From contig VXBA01001027.1 in NCBI GenBank assembly GCA_013399895.1, forward strand, positions 1,320,374 to 1,384,373: a DNA stretch of 64,000 nucleotides. The letters run 5' to 3'. Position 1 is the stretch's first letter, and every line of letters begins with the position of its first letter. Positions 63,843 through 64,000 of the stretch are shown piece by piece. Position numbers and translations under genes: made by a program. Source of the DNA: Serilophus lunatus (taxonomy: Eukaryota > Chordata > Aves > Passeriformes > Eurylaimidae). Under the pieces are notes generated by a model. It worked only from the letters and a program-made list of their open reading frames with translations. It was not told the DNA's origin and ran no database searches.

Positions 63843-64000
63843 CACTAAAGGACCCTTCTAGAGTGTACATAGTCTGTACAAATACCAGAAATGGAAAATT
63901 GCACAGTCAATTTCTGCTGGCTGGACTGAACTGAAGATCAATCCTCACAATGTGGCTGAGGGTTGAGACAAACCTTTAAGGATACATCTTGGACCATATC
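63843..64000 (+). other. DCUN1D1: Start of DCUN1D1 3' UTR
   Basis: Non-coding sequence after TAG. No AATAAA occurs before the window ends, so the UTR continues beyond it. Confidence 0.75.

Noticed and set aside
1..64000. CRISPR arrays, bacterial operons, tRNA or rRNA genes
   Set aside because: None seen; the window is spliced vertebrate DNA with no regularly spaced repeats of that type.

Overview
The window is vertebrate nuclear DNA, almost certainly from a bird. It has spliced genes with GT-AG introns, 3' ends of CR1 LINEs, an avian-type endogenous retroviral LTR and two CpG-rich promoters. Three protein-coding genes lie head to tail on the + strand: LAMP3, then MCCC1, then DCUN1D1. From family knowledge this is the gene order of human 3q27, in inverted orientation. 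All exon calls come from translating the sequence and matching the known protein families, with splice-site phase checked at every junction. The organism is inferred from repeat types only; species cannot be named.

Layout. 1-3172: no firm exon; a possible terminal exon of an unknown minus-strand gene lies at 1570-1903. 3173-12805: LAMP3 exons 2-6 (mucin-like exon, LAMP domain, transmembrane segment, GYERI lysosomal tail); the signal-peptide exon was not found. 12806-19336: LAMP3 3' UTR and intergenic DNA with a CR1 fragment. 19337-19527: a longer CR1 fragment just upstream of the MCCC1 CpG-rich promoter. 19928-38277: MCCC1, 19 coding exons, 713 codons, intact, with all biotin-carboxylase and biotinyl-domain signatures. 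38278 to about 39750: MCCC1 3' UTR. 39750-46850: intergenic, with an ancient tRNA-derived SINE, an ERV LTR with some internal sequence, and a small hairpin. 46850-47960: CpG-rich DCUN1D1 promoter, interrupted by a 445-base run of N (47327-47771) that probably hides the first exon. 55225-63842: DCUN1D1 coding exons 2-7, which with one initiator Met give 259 aa, the length known for human DCUN1D1.

The three genes do not form a pathway. LAMP3 is a lysosomal glycoprotein, MCCC1 is the biotin-bearing subunit of a mitochondrial leucine-catabolism enzyme, and DCUN1D1 promotes cullin neddylation. Their linkage is conserved synteny, not an operon.

I found no convincing undescribed biological system. 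The most distinctive unexplained structures are a 20-bp-arm hairpin 33 nt upstream of MCCC1 exon 10, a perfect 30-bp palindrome in MCCC1 intron 18, an in-frame candidate alternative first exon for DCUN1D1, and the minus-strand exon-like ORF near the left edge.
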